A DNA stretch of 64,000 nucleotides from Lunularia cruciata (lineage: Eukaryota; Streptophyta; Marchantiopsida; Lunulariales; Lunulariaceae): positions 17,794,001 through 17,858,000 of the forward strand of contig OX419757.1 in assembly GCA_948567375.1 (NCBI GenBank). Reading direction: 5' to 3'. The translations under genes and the position numbers were made by a program. Under the pieces are notes generated by a model. The model searched no databases. It saw nothing but the letters and a program-made list of their open reading frames with translations, and was not told where the DNA came from. Positions 1 to 12,448 of this stretch are shown here, piece after piece. The number at the start of each line of letters is the position of its first letter. The stretch's first letter is position 1.

Positions 1-1038
1 GCGTTGGTACTATTTGTTCCAAAGAAGGATAGAGGACTTTGTTTTTGTACTGATTATTGTAATCTCAATAAAAAATAGTGAAGAATGCATATCCCTTGCC
101 TTGAATTGATGACTTGCTCAGTCAATTAAGTGGTGCACAATACTTCTCCAAGTTGGATCTCCAAAGTGGCTATTGGTAGATTCCCATTGATAAAGATGAG
201 CAAAAGATTGCCTTTCACACAAGGTATGGGTATTTTGAGTAGAGAGTTCCATATTTGGGGCTCACTAATGCTCCAAAAATCTCCATGGATCAGATGCATT
301 GGGTGTTGGATGGGCTATTGCATTGTTACATGATGGCGTTCTTGGATGATATTATGATATTTTAATTTATAGCAAGATAGAGGTAGAACATAGAAATCAC
401 ATGCAAGAAGTTTAGGGTTTGCTCCTCCTCCATCTCTTGTCCTCATACTTCCACATTCATGACTACCATATTCCAATCCCTCTAACAAGCTAAATCTCAT
501 CTCCTTGTTGCTCAAAATTGTTAGAAACAAGATGCGGACCACCATTGTCATGATCTCACCTTTCAAATTGATGATAAGGTCATGTTATCTTCTAGTAACC
601 TACTCCTCCCATTTGTTACCCAAGTCCATAAACTTGCCTTGAATTGGACAGGACCCTTTGATGTCACCCAAATCATCTCTCTTGTTGCTTATCAACTTGC
701 CTTGCCTTGCCATATGAGCATTCACCCTATCTTTCATATTTCTAAGTTGAAACTCTTTGCTCCTAATCCATCTTCCTTTTCCTCTTGTGTCCAACCTCCT
801 CCTCCTCCTCTTGTCCCTATCAATGATCATGAGGAGTATGAAGTTGATCATATCCTTGCATGTTCCCACGTTCAACAAGGCCGTTGACAACATATAAAGT
901 ACAAAGTTCTTTGGAAAGGGTATCTCCTTAAGGATGCCACTTGGGAGCTTCTTTCTCATCTCCGGAATGCAAAAACTGCCATCAAGAGTTTGAAGCTTCA
1001 ATGGTGATGAGGATGTCACCAACTAGTAGTGGGGAATA
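1..1038 (+). mobile_element. Internally deleted Ty3/gypsy chromovirus remnant
   Basis: This is the same family as the complete element at 57289-62946. Positions 1-410 carry a reverse transcriptase fragment: the VLFVPKKD-like start, the SKLDLQSGYW-like stretch, then the region leading into the LDDI catalytic block. From about 415 the sequence jumps directly to the post-integrase part of pol, which in the complete copy lies near 61905. It then runs through a chromodomain (about 820-1000; motif YKVLWKGY) to a purine-rich tract just before an LTR at 1039. RNase H and most of integrase are missing. Stops interrupt every long frame, several at codons where the family has Arg or Trp, so no protein can be made. 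The left end is cut by the window edge. Confidence 0.88.
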
Positions 1039-2015
1039 TGTAACAATATGGAATTTATTGACAAGTTAGTCAAGGCTAACAAACTAGTAAAGGCCAAATT
1101 TGCCTAGAATATCCTAGAAGTATCTAGGAAGCTACTTGGTACCTTGCAAGTATTGGATAACATGCAAGAAGCTTCTTGGCTAGCTTAGCTTGCACCCCTA
1201 GTAGGTAACTCTTAGAAGCTTCTAACTAGCTTAGTGTAATACAAATAACTAGACATATTATCTAGAGGTGAAAATTGGCTTGGTAATATCTAGAAGGATG
1301 TTGTGTATGATGGGCTAGCTAAATCAGATAGAGGCATTACCAAGAGAGTACTTCTACTAATAGAGCAGAAGTAAAAAACTTCAAAGCTAATTTTGAAGGC
1401 CTAAATGGATGAATTAGACCTAAAAAATGGATTGCTTCTCTCCTAGGAATAAAAGGCTTTCCTTTTACACCTTGATTTGTCTCATTAAGAGCTTTCCAAT
1501 AGTATCTCACCGACATGATTTGGAGCTTCCTACAAGAAGCTCAAAATCATTTTGGTCAAACCTATTTGACCAACTAGATAGGACAAGGACAAACATGTCA
1601 CCCATCCAAATAGCTAATCTAAGGGTGGAGCTCATTGACATGTCACCAATCCATATATCTAATCCAAGGGGGGAGCTTCTTTGGAGAGGGTTCTCTTTGC
1701 TATATATTAAAGAACAGGTGCTCCTTTGGGGGGCATCAGAGTGTTGAGTGTGAAACTTGTGCTTTCTCTCTTGTATCTCTCTTGAAGAGTTCTCTTGTCC
1801 TTGGAGGATTACACAAAGCCTGCACGCCAAGTAGGCGGCTTGTAGAAAGAAGCTTCTTGGTTAACTTGGCTTGCACTCCAAGAAAATGGCTTGTATTCTT
1901 CCTTTAAATACCAAAGCCCAAGCTCATGCTAGGCATTTGGAGTTTCCATTCATTGAAGGGTCCCAATGTGAGCTTTCACTTTCCATTCTCCTATTTCTCT
2001 CCTTGGTCTTTTACA
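1039..2015 (+). repeat. 3' LTR of the deleted chromovirus, split by a nested LTR
   Basis: It starts TGTAACAATATGG directly after a purine tract and ends CTTTTACA, matching the LTRs at 57289 and 62522. Without the nested LTR-B at 1235-1813 it is about 395 bp, close to the 368 and 425 bp of the other two copies. It contains the family's repeated AAGCTT-rich motifs and the GGAGTTTCCATTCATT-like region upstream of the end. Confidence 0.82.
1235..1813 (+). mobile_element. Solo LTR, family LTR-B (nested copy 1)
   Basis: A 579-bp segment beginning TGTAATAC and ending GGATTACA, with a TATATA-type box (GCTATATATTAAAG) near 1710. It interrupts the chromovirus LTR: the flanking halves rejoin to give the family sequence ...AACTAGCTTAG/CCTGCA.... 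The left flank is CTTAG and the right flank is CAAAG, a decayed 5-bp target duplication (3 of 5 bases kept). The copy carries one unit of the 150-bp block that is doubled in the copies at 12773 and 63176. No internal retrotransposon sequence is attached, as expected for a solo LTR left by LTR-LTR recombination. Confidence 0.8.
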
Positions 2016-2482
2016 CATCACCTTGAAAACATGTTTGGGAATGTGGGAAAGGAGGTGAATATACAGATCATAGATTCATTTGTAGGGAGGTGATCCATCA
2101 ACAATGCTTGGAGGGTGGTTAGTTACAAGGACCTGACCTAAAGGGCAGTTGTAGAAGTAGTCATGAAACTATTCAAGCCAAAGAGAACAACCTACATCAA
2201 CAAGAACCAATCAATCTTCTTTGAGTACATGTACCAAGAGGAGGTGGTGAATTGGACACACATGTTCTACTTGCAAGCTAGGAGTATGATCCAAGAGTTT
2301 GAGGAAGACAATTGAGCAACTTACTTAGCCTCTTTTTCCATCTACTTCTACATGGAGTTGAACTTGATTGCAAAGGAGGAGAGAGGAACTTACCATATCT
2401 CTATCACCTAGTGGGATACTTCACGTTGAACTTGAAGGGAAGTCTATCATTTAGAAGTATCAAGCTGCAGATGCAAAATATA
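2016..2482 (+). pseudogene. Degenerate repeat-derived coding sequence, unrecognised
   Basis: One frame reads as a protein-like stretch with scattered stops (for example VVMKLFKPKRTTYINKNQ and SIFFEYMYQEEVVNWTHM). I do not recognise the family. It stops at the LTR-B copy at 2483 and appears to resume at 3040, where a Lys/Glu-rich segment continues to about 3340. The setting, among retroelement pieces with many stops, suggests the remains of a transposon-borne ORF rather than a host gene. Confidence 0.45.
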
Positions 2483-3039
2483 TGTAATGTTCCAAGGATA
2501 TGAAAAATCCCAAGAGAAAAACAAGAGCAGAAACACAAGAGAAACACAAGGTTTCATTCCTTAATGCTCTAATGCTCCAACAGAGCACCTTGTATTTATT
2601 ATATAATAAAGAGGATCCACTCAAAAGGAGCTACACCCTTGGATCAAATACATGGATTGGTGATATATTAGCAAGCTCTACCTTTAGATTAGTTGTATGG
2701 ATTGACATGTCAATCTTTGTCTTATTTGGTTGGTCAAACAAGTTTCACCAAAGAGAAGCTTCAGTGAATCTTCTTGTAGGAAGCTCAAAATAGCATGGGT
2801 GAGGTACCATTGGAAAATATGTTGGGGGATTTTTCATCTTTTGAGGCTTAATTCTTCAATTTAGACCTCCAAAATTGGCTATGAAGATTTCAAGGTAGTT
2901 GTGGCCTTTTCCCTATCAGTGGAAGAACTCCTTTGGTGACACTTCTATCTGATTACTTAGATCATCATACATAATATCCTTAAAGATATTACCAACAAAT
3001 TTCTACCTCTAGATAATCTGTTTAGCTAATGGTATTACA
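2483..3039 (-). mobile_element. Solo LTR, family LTR-B (copy 2)
   Basis: A 557-bp copy in reverse orientation: on the + strand it begins TGTAATGTTCC and ends GGTATTACA. The TATA-like TTATTATATAATAAAG lies near 2600. The flanks are ATATA on the left and ATATG on the right, a 5-bp target duplication with one difference. It interrupts the unrecognised coding remnant at 2016-2482 and 3040-3340. Confidence 0.85.
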
Positions 3040-3475
3040 ATATGCAGAAACCAAGAAGTTTGTACAAGTGGACAAAGGAAAACTACTATGGTCAAGAAGA
3101 AGAACACACCATCAATATATCAAAACCTAGCCAAGAGACCAAGCAAGAACCCATAAGTGATAGATGTATCTTTGAAAGAAGAAAAAGAAGATATGGAGAA
3201 AAAGAGAGAGGAAGATAACTCCCTTACCTTGTAGGAGTTAGGATTTGAATCCAAAGAACAAGAGAAATACAAAGATGCTCAATCTGCACCAAATTCAAAA
3301 GAGTAGAGTGCATATCAAGAACATTGGGCCAAAGACAATCAAGAAGAGGAAGCACAACTTTGGACCAAAGATGTTGTGCAGATATACATTGCTACACAAC
3401 ATACATCTTTATCAACATCACACATTATAGAAGCACAACTCACACATAAGTCATACATGGACTTTAAAGTGTCAC
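3040..3475 (+). pseudogene. Continuation of the unrecognised repeat-derived sequence
   Basis: Lys/Glu/Gln-rich reading with many stops, continuing the sequence broken at 2483. Its last ~100 bp (about 3378-3475) recur with a few changes at about 3940-4035, just beyond the LTR-like block at 3476-3921. That is far too long for a target-site duplication. No function can be assigned. Confidence 0.35.
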
Positions 3476-3921
3476 AATAATCAGTTTGGTCACCCAACTC
3501 AAATCACACTCAATCTGATCAGTACTTGATCTATCACTCAATACTCTGCTAACAACTGGGCATTGACTATAGTCAAGCCACACCCACTCTAGCTAAGAGA
3601 CTCTTGGTGACGCCAATCAGCCTTTGTCCACCATAGCCAAGAACTTGAAGGTTTAACATCAAAGAAGTGAGCTCTCTAGAGCTGCACTTTGAAAGTATAC
3701 CCCTTTGGTCTCCAACCCTAATGGTCCCATTGACGGCACACCCAATGGTGAAAATGGTGCAAGTGACGGTGGGCTTCACCATGTACTAAGTTCCATGAGC
3801 ATGAAATTTGACCATCAACAAGTAGTCTATGTAGTAGTAAACTGCCAAAATACTTTTGACTACCAATGCTACCACTCTAGAGTCCAAGCAATCTAGGTGT
3901 GATGCTACAAATGGCATGACA
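3476..3921. repeat. LTR-like 440-bp repeat, copy 1
   Basis: About 446 bp, clearly alignable in the same orientation with 13668-14106. Both contain ATAGTCAAGCCACA, CTAGCTAAGAGACTC and AATCTAGGTGTGATG blocks. Copy 2 begins TGTAATCAG and both end near TGACA, so an LTR is plausible. I see no primer site, purine tract or target duplication that would prove it. Confidence 0.55.
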
Positions 3922-4035
3922 ATTGTTGTGTGTATATGCATTGCTACACAATATACATCATTGTCAACATCACACACTATAGAAGCACAACTCACACATA
4001 AGTCATACATAGACTTTAAAATGCCACAATTGCCT

Positions 4036-7000
4036 CCCTAGCTGGCAGTTAGTTCCCTCTAACTCCAAGTAGCCATCTATTCCAAGTATATGGTATACCT
4101 TATGGTGGGCAAAAGATCAAGAGGCCGGGTGCTATCAAGCCCCATCGTTTGTCGTCTATCTGCAATCTATACCATATAAATGATGAACTAGCTATAAGTC
4201 AAGTACATACATGACATAATAATTATCCTTGAGGAACCACCATGAAGGGAGGAGTGAAACATGCCATATGCCATCCTCTCAAACAGCTATCACACACCAA
4301 CATAATAGTAGCTCTACCAAAAGAACCACATAACATACATTCCAAGCTTATACGTAAAGTGCAAACTTAGGTCCATAGTACCATCAACGTTTGGGAGGTA
4401 GCATGACATACAATTGAGCACATAGTCCTTCCAAACAACACCATCACGTCCTTCCAACACAAGGACTCTAGATGGCAAAACCTCATGCACTCTCAAGATA
4501 GTACGGCCTGTAGAAACATCAAATGTTATCGATGCTATCCACATTAGATATACATAATCACTTGGATGAAATTGATAGATTGAAGGTCTATAACCTCCTC
4601 CTCAAATGGTAGCATAATATAAGGTATCCCTATGCTGAGCAATCACCAAGTTCTCAAAAGCCATTGGCATCAGTCTCCAAAGATCTATGCTTATTGAGAA
4701 CTTGTGCTCATCCATACATTTGAATCATCCAAGTCCAAAACTACAATAGCATCTTGACAAATGGCTGCAAGTAAATTTGGATCTTGTCCATAGAGTAGAA
4801 AATAAGGAAAGAAGGATGCTAAGGAGGCTTTCCGGCTGAAAAAATAGCCCATGGCCAAGCAAGGTAACTGGAGATCGCAATTTCCCAAGTGGCCTCTCTG
4901 CAAACCATACTTCTGCAATCCTCTCTTCATTGTTTGAACCACTCTCTCTACTAAGCCATCTGCTTCAGGGTGATCTCAAGAGGTAGTATGATAATCAATC
5001 AAAGCCTTGTCACACAAGACTTGAAACTCTCCCAAGAACTTTGTACCTTGATCAGTCAAAACTTCAGTTGGTGCACCAAAATGACTGAGAACTCAATCTA
5101 CAAACAAGTAAGTTGTCCCTTCACTGGACTTGTGAGGAAGTGCCACCAACTCAATCCACTTGGAAAAGTGCTCCACCATAACCAAAATGTACCAATGATG
5201 TCTCATAGTCAACGGTAAAGGTCCAACAAAGTCTAAACTCCAATGATAATCCAATCTCATGATAGGTACTGGGTGTAATTTTTGCATAGGAGCATTGAAT
5301 GATGCTCTAACTTGGTCACAAATATACATTTGATAACAAACTATTGTACATCAATATGCATAACGCACCACCAATAATGACTCTAGAGTAAACTATATGT
5401 ATGCTTTACTCCTAAATGTCTTGGCTCCTCATGAGCATGACATACCAACTATAGTCTTTGAGATGGAAGTGGTACTAATCACACTCTACCATCCTCCCAT
5501 ACACAAACAAGGTATTTGTCCTCCAATCTGAAATGATTGGCTTGTTGAAGAACACGGTCTCTCTCCTTGGCTCCAACTATGCCATCCATAACACTAGTGC
5601 AAAGATAATCCATTATTAAGATATCATCATGAATGTCTCATTGAATTATACCACTATCTCCACTCTCGGGATCGATGACCTCAACAACTCCTCCTATATG
5701 CACTGAGAGATACTAGCAAAGCCTCAAAAAATATGCATAAAAAGCAAATGTATGCCAACTTGGCACCATCTCCTCATTTGTCTCACCATGCCAACATGCT
5801 CTGATCTGATTGTGCTGGCTGGGACATGGATTTCTACTCAACCCATCTACATCATGGTTCACCACTCTAGGTTTGTGAATAACCGTGAAATCATACTCCT
5901 ATAAAATTAGGGCCCATTGTGCAAGCTTCCATGAAAGCTTGTAGGATTGGAGTCACCACTTCAATGGCTGATGATCAGTGATGAGAGTAAAGGTGTTACC
6001 AAATAGGTAACATAAAAAATGAGCTACTATCCATACTACTACCAAGCACTATACCTCATATGAATTATCCTTTGCTTCTATTGAATTTTTGGAATGAATA
6101 GCATAGACCACCACAAACTCCTTCTCCTCATCATCATGTTGGGTGAGCACTGCTCCAAGCTTCAACATACTCCAATCAGTGTGAACCTAAAATGGTCATC
6201 CTTTGATCGATCTACTCAAAATAGGAGCAAATTTCAACCTCTCCTTGAGCTCTACAAAAGCTCTTTCCTACTCATCTCTTCAACACCACTCTTGTGTAAA
6301 CTTGGTTAGCTCTGTCAAGGCCTTGGTAATGACACTAAATCCTCTATCATAGCGGTGATAGAAGTTTGCTAACCCAAGGAATGCTCACACTTTGCTCACA
6401 TCCATAGGCCAAAGGAATATGTGCAATAGCCTCCACCTTGGCCTGCTAAAAACCAAGTCCTCCAAGGTAGATAGTGTGACCCAAATACTCAAGTTGCTCA
6501 TGGAAAAACCTACACTCCCAAGATGTAATTTGAGTCCATGAGATCTCAACCTCTCAAACACCTCCAAGAAATGTCTCTCATGCTCCTCCAAAGTAGTAAT
6601 ATAGACCAAAATATCATCAATATAGCACCAAGCAAAATCCTATCAAGCTAGAATCCTATCCATATGGAACTTGGCAAGAGAGTTCTTTAGCCCAAATGGT
6701 AAGAACCTCCATTGATATAACACATCCTTCCTATTAAGATCAATAGCCCAAAATTTTGTCTTGGACTTATCCTCCTCTCTGATCAGCAATTGATGATATC
6801 ATGCTTGAAGATCCAAAATACTAAAGACCTATGCATGTGCAATTGCATCAAAGATCTCCTTTGGTGTAAGCATGGCATATCGATCAGCCCTAGTCTATCA
6901 ATTAATATAATGGTAATCTCCATACATCTACCTATCTATGTAGTTGTCATGCATATCCTTCTTGGTTGGCATGATTGTAGTTGATGCATACTCTCCATAT

Positions 7001-10000
7001 GAAATCTCCACCAAACTAGCATCAAAAAGGTCTCTACTCCAACTTTGAATCAATGCTCTCTCCATGTCACTATATCGATAAGGACGTAAAAAAATTGATG
7101 TATTTCTAGGCAGCTCAATCCAAATACTAGGTGCTTTTAGAGCACCCAAATCCTTCATATTGAAGGCAAAAAACCTTGTAGCTCCTCCAAAACCTCCAAA
7201 CTCTTCGTCTTTCCCTTCTTGTAAGCTTGGGTCCTAGATTTGGCTCCCAAATATCCTCTATAATTGTAGTAAGAGTGGAAGACGTACTGATTGGCTACTA
7301 CATTGTCCTTGGGAGCAATAGTGTCATGCCTCCAACCACTAGAGGTCCCAAATTCAGTGTGAAAAACTCCTTCCAATTTGGTTGCAAGCTCTATACGTCC
7401 TCTAGTTGCATCCCAAGTAGACCAAGGATGTAACCCAAGTTGACCACACTCGCTTGGATGGACTCCAAGTAGACCACTCTCCCTAGTACCGCTAGTTGTG
7501 TCCCAAGAATGCCTTATCCACTCGGTCCATCACTCCCACCATATGCCTAAATCATCTCAAGGCACAAAGCTCATAAGTGTCCAAGTGGTGATGCCTATTA
7601 GGTGCATCCTACGTTGCTCTGCCAAGCCAAGGCTCACAATCCAGGTCAAATAATTCAAGTCCATAGCCTGACCTAACACCTAATGCATGGATGCCTCTAA
7701 CACTACTGGAATAGTGGTAATACCCATAGGAAAACCCATTGCTTGCTCTCTCTCTTTGGGATTGGGCTCCACCAACTACTGTAATTGTGAGTCCAAAACT
7801 AGTCCAAGACCTCCCTCTCAAAAAGCATGGGATCCTAGGAAACTCATAAGTGTGGGAAGAGCAACTCAAGGTTGTCCAACTAGGTTCACCACTACCATAG
7901 GTGACCTATCAGCCACTACCACCATTTGAGACTAACGTCTATCATCCAAGATGTCATCAACAATGAGGTGGTCTAGTGCTTGAATCACATCATAAGCACG
8001 CTATAGAACCTCTCTGTGTAAGAGCTTTGTCCACCAAAGATGAAGATAATGAGCCCATGATCCCACTCAGGCTGCATCCAATAACACAGCAGGTCCCATC
8101 CAAGAACGGACCTGATATGTACTCACCACCACACAAGTGGTGCAAGAATCACCCATCAAAGAGACATTCTCTAAAATGTAAGTTGGAGAAACAAAGTGAT
8201 GAACTTGGAGATGTTGTAATATACATAACATCTCCCAAAACACACCAAAATGAGGATCCTAAAGACCCAAATCTTGGCCAACACGTGTATGTCCTTAACA
8301 TGGAAAACTTGAGATCACCAAATGAATGAAACCATGTTTCTCCAAATCTTGCACCCCCAATAGGAAATGTTTGTTGGAAGGGTCTTTGGGTAACCCTTGA
8401 TTGTTGACACTGGTAATAACTTAGGATACCAATAGGTCAAGTGTGTCATATGATGTAGAGAAACTTACCTAGTAGTCTCATCTCTCTCCATATACAAGTA
8501 CTTTTGTACTTGTATACCCACCTGTAGTATCACAACTAGTCCAATGTTAATCCCACCAAACAACTCCAATAAACATACTCCCTCTACTAGATACTGCCAA
8601 GTAATGATGTGGTACTCAAAGGTGTCAAGGTAATTGACTTTGGAGGCTCATTCTCACACTGATCTCCTGATAGTACAAAGGCTCCACTCCAAGCCTATTG
8701 CACCAATTGATCTACATGTTGTTACGATGCATACTCTAAACTCCACAAAAGAACATTTAAGGTGGATGGAACAATCCCACTCATACTCCAAATCCAAGTG
8801 ATCTTCTCTAGTATTGGAGTATCCTCTATATGGGCGTTCCCCTCCAATAAGTCACCAGGCCAAGTAACAGAACCACTAAAAGCTGAACTTAATGCTGCTA
8901 TGGTCCGGACTATAGTGAGCCAAGATTTCCACTACTAAAGTGTATTGGTAGGAAACCCATCTCTCACCTAACTGCCAAACTGGTCTATAGGAGGTTGTCT
9001 CCTTCCAATAGTCAATATTGAAATTCATGGTGTATAATATTGCTCCTCCAACTAACACATCATATGACTTAGCTATGGTCACAATGGCCTAAACTCTCAC
9101 CATAGAACTATCAGTCAAATAATCGGGTTGAATCTGAACAACAAGCTCTTCACATGTGATGTACTATGTAGAACCATCCCTTAGAGATGTTTAGATCTAA
9201 AATGGACACCCCTCCACATTGGTCTTTTGTAACTCTAGACCAACAACTACAACCTTCCTTAACATAAGGGGCTATGCACCAAAGTCTAGTAAGACCCTTT
9301 GTGGTGTATAGACCTTCCCTAAGGTCCCACCAAAAAAAATTCCCCCCTATGGTTATCCAATAGGACAACTCCAAGTGTAAACTGTGCTCGCTTAAAGGCC
9401 GGTCTAGTTGGTAACTCCTCCAATCTAGCTATTGCTGCCTACCATAAACCATTGATTGTTGAGCACATCCCATGCTCCTCAACCAAGTCAACTCCACTAT
9501 CAACCACCTCTACTCCAATAGTAGGAATCACATCATCCTTACTCTCACAAAGTGTGGTAGCTAACCGGAACATTAGGCCCCGGTCAACTCCCAATGTAAA
9601 CATGTCACTAGTTGAGAAGAATGGAAAGCACATGATCAATTGAGCTGCACCCAACATTGAGTTAGACTCAATTGGTGTAGTAGCAAGTATTTTACTAGTA
9701 GGTAGTCCATCATGCACCCTATTATCACCTACCACACTTGCACTAGGACGTCTAGGAGCCATGGATGTCATCTATAGTACCTCAAAGAGTGTAAAAGACT
9801 AGGGAAGTCTGACCCCTCTACCAACTTCTCCTCTTTGTGGGTCCAACTCCACTGATGCTCCTCTAGGCATTGGAGCATGTATTGCACTCCTAGTCATTAT
9901 CGTTGATGCATCTATCTATGTTGCTCCACACACGATGTCCAAGACATCTCTATTACTAGCATATGAGGTGGAAGACTTTGCACCCAAATCTTATTTCCTC

Positions 10001-11732
10001 TAAGTTATGGCCATGTTAGACAATCTCTACTCCAATTACTCAATTTGAGTAGCCATGGCTGTATTGGAAGTAAGAGCAGGTACCGCACCCCTACCAGGTG
10101 TGGATCTTCTACCACCACCTCTACCACCTTGTCCTACATGACCTAGAGCTACTCTACCACTTGCCATAGCAGCCTTCCCACTCCATAACTTCGGGTGTAG
10201 ATCAAAGCATCGATCATTGGTGTGACCAAACTTATAGCAATGCTCATAAGCTCTATGGTGGCTATGATGCACCAGAGGTCATCCAGGTCCATATCCCTAA
10301 GTGCACTCTCTCTTATGGTGAGTTCCACCACAAGTCCAACAAGCAACACCACCACTCATTGGCTATTGTTGACCCAAAAATGAAGGTAAAGGTCTAGCTA
10401 CACCAAGCCCTCTACTCACTCCATAGGATCTAGGCTATCCACCCTGTCCTTGGAAACCAACATGGCATGATGCACTCTGTTGCACTCTAGAAGAAGTAAT
10501 AGTTGTGGATGAGGTCTCTCTACCAAATCTAGATGTCATCACTCTCTCCTCCACCATGTTGAGCTCAATATGTTCAGCCAAACCAAAGACTACTGCCAAA
10601 GTAGGTGAAGTAACATGTAACAATGTAGCATCATAAACTCTATGTTGTAACTCCATGTCCAATATTCCATACCAAAATTGGACTGCTTGGGCCTCAATAA
10701 CTCCTTGAGAAAAACTAATCAGCCATCTCATGCAAGTGTATGCCTCACGTAAGCTCTCTCCAACCTTCTATTGGAACTCTTGTAAGATCCTTAGCTTATT
10801 AGTCTGCACTCCCTTGTAGTTCTACCTCAAACATTGGAACTCCACCATGTACTTAAACCCCGGTACTACACCACCTCATGTAGTAGTACTTCCACTTGTA
10901 ATAACACCATCTCTAAGAGATCCACCTACGTTACTAGAGCTAGAACTCGTGGGTACTACCAATCTACCCCTAGAAACCAAGCATGAATTGATGGAGACAT
11001 AGTTTGGAGACCAATATTGTCTCCATAGCTCAATCTCCTCCAAGTGAGCTCTCATGAACTCATGGTAGTCATCCATCGGTGGACCTTCTAAGTGTTGAGA
11101 CAACCCCTTCCATGCCATGAAGGGTGTGAATAAAGTTAGGTTCTGCATCTATTGAAGATCACACCAACTATCAAACTCTTGGAAGAAGTCATCCAACTCA
11201 ATGGTACCCACCATACCAAAGTAACCCTTGGGGCCTTTGGAGGCCCCATAAATCTCATCCATGTCCCACAAAAATGGTGCTGACACACCAAGTGCACTCT
11301 CAATTAAATCAACTCTTATGTCAAACTCCAATTTAGAGTTAATCTCCTCCCTCACTAGGACTTGAGATACAAGCTGATTCTGAGTGCCACTCCAAGTAAA
11401 CCCACTATATACTACAACACTATCTTCTTTGAAATCCCCAAAGACCTTGGTTGTGACAAAGTAACCAATAATTGCAACTCGTATCTATAACCACCATAAG
11501 TACCCCACCAAGTGCTAACATACCAACCAAACATCACCCACTAATGAAGCACTAACTATGATAACTACATTAGGAGAAAAGGCAACTTGTAACCTGCCAT
11601 CATAACATGCACTCTCACAGTCTATAGATCATCATTTCTTGCCTCACCAGATAGAAACATAGGTAGTTGGACTAGTCATCACTCCATCTTCACTACCAAG
11701 AGCACACTAGAGCACCAATGCTCTAAAATCAA
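4036..11732 (-). mobile_element. Truncated Ty3/gypsy element (non-chromodomain, minus strand)
   Basis: Read on the minus strand from high to low coordinates. Gag remnants lie at about 11360-9900, with a degenerate zinc knuckle (CYKFGHTNDRC) near 10230. Next comes a protease-region segment with VLVGGAILY near 9050. Reverse transcriptase follows at about 7160-6380, with YIDDILVY near 6615. RNase H is near 6200-5800 (HTDWS start, TDHQPLKW, then DGLSRNPCPSQ), and integrase near 5460-4700 (SLDFVGPLPLT, HFSKWIELVALP). Stops and frame breaks occur throughout, so it is inactive. A primer-binding site and 5' LTR are present at the right end. I could not find a matching 3' LTR at the left end, where the sequence fades near 4040. 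It differs in sequence and organisation from the chromovirus elsewhere in the window. Confidence 0.85.
11715..11732 (-). promoter_or_regulatory. Primer-binding site (initiator-Met tRNA type)
   Basis: On the minus strand the sequence next to the LTR is TTGATTTTAGAGCATTGG. It matches 9 of 12 bases of the usual plant primer site TGGTATCAGAGC. Its position directly inside the LTR end fixes the 5' end of the element. Confidence 0.6.
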
Positions 11733-12055
11733 TGCGCCTCACACAAACATGGTGCACAAACAAGAAATAGAAAATAGAGGAGGTCCAATCACAAGAAATC
11801 TAAATGAAAACACCTTATCTCATAAATCAACACTATACTATTTCTATCACCATTTGGCATTTGATATACATAGGAGTTATCTACTTCATAAGCTACAAAG
11901 ATCACCAAGAATGACATCAAATTATCTCTCCTAGCCAAAGCTACAAGGGTATAAATAATAGTGGAATTGTCAATAGGACAACAAGTGAGGGTGGAACAAT
12001 TGGCTAGGGCACCAATCTAGGAACCAAAGATCTAGGAGTCAAACCTTATTGCGCA
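11733..12055 (-). repeat. Putative 5' LTR of the minus-strand gypsy element
   Basis: About 323 bp bounded on the + strand by TGCGCC and TTGCGCA, short inverted ends of the TG...CA kind, and adjoining the primer site. The outer boundary rests only on the inverted-end match, because no second copy exists in the window. Confidence 0.5.
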
Positions 12056-12448
12056 CAATCAAGAAAGGTAGGCAGATTTTGCCAAACAATTACCAAAAAC
12101 TACTGTAAACTAACTAGCCTCACGCTAACAAGCTGGCTTGCTGGCCCTTCTAGGCCTTTGTAGCCTCTCATAGCCCTATGCCTTGAAGCCTCAAGGCCTT
12201 TAATCGCCAAAATTTAGCCAAATGAGGCCTTTCTTCTTGCCATTTTGAACCTTCTCCAAATCTGTCCAAACTCGTCCAACTTGAGCCAAAACTTTGACGT
12301 AAACTCTAGCCAAATCAAATGTAAAATTTGACATAAATCCTTAAAGTTGGCTAACCGTCAAATCCTCCTCTAACTCTCCACTTGAGCCAAATTAAAAAGA
12401 TAGGGGTTCTCCAAGCCACAAATTTAGGAGAATGGGTTCTCAATTCTA
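12056..12448. other. Repeat-rich spacer without recognised gene
   Basis: Low-complexity AT-rich text with recurring AGCC and CCAAA words such as TTTAGCCAAATG and TTGAGCCAAA. No open frame resembles a known protein. It probably belongs to an old repeat that also includes the 178-bp duplication that follows. Confidence 0.4.
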
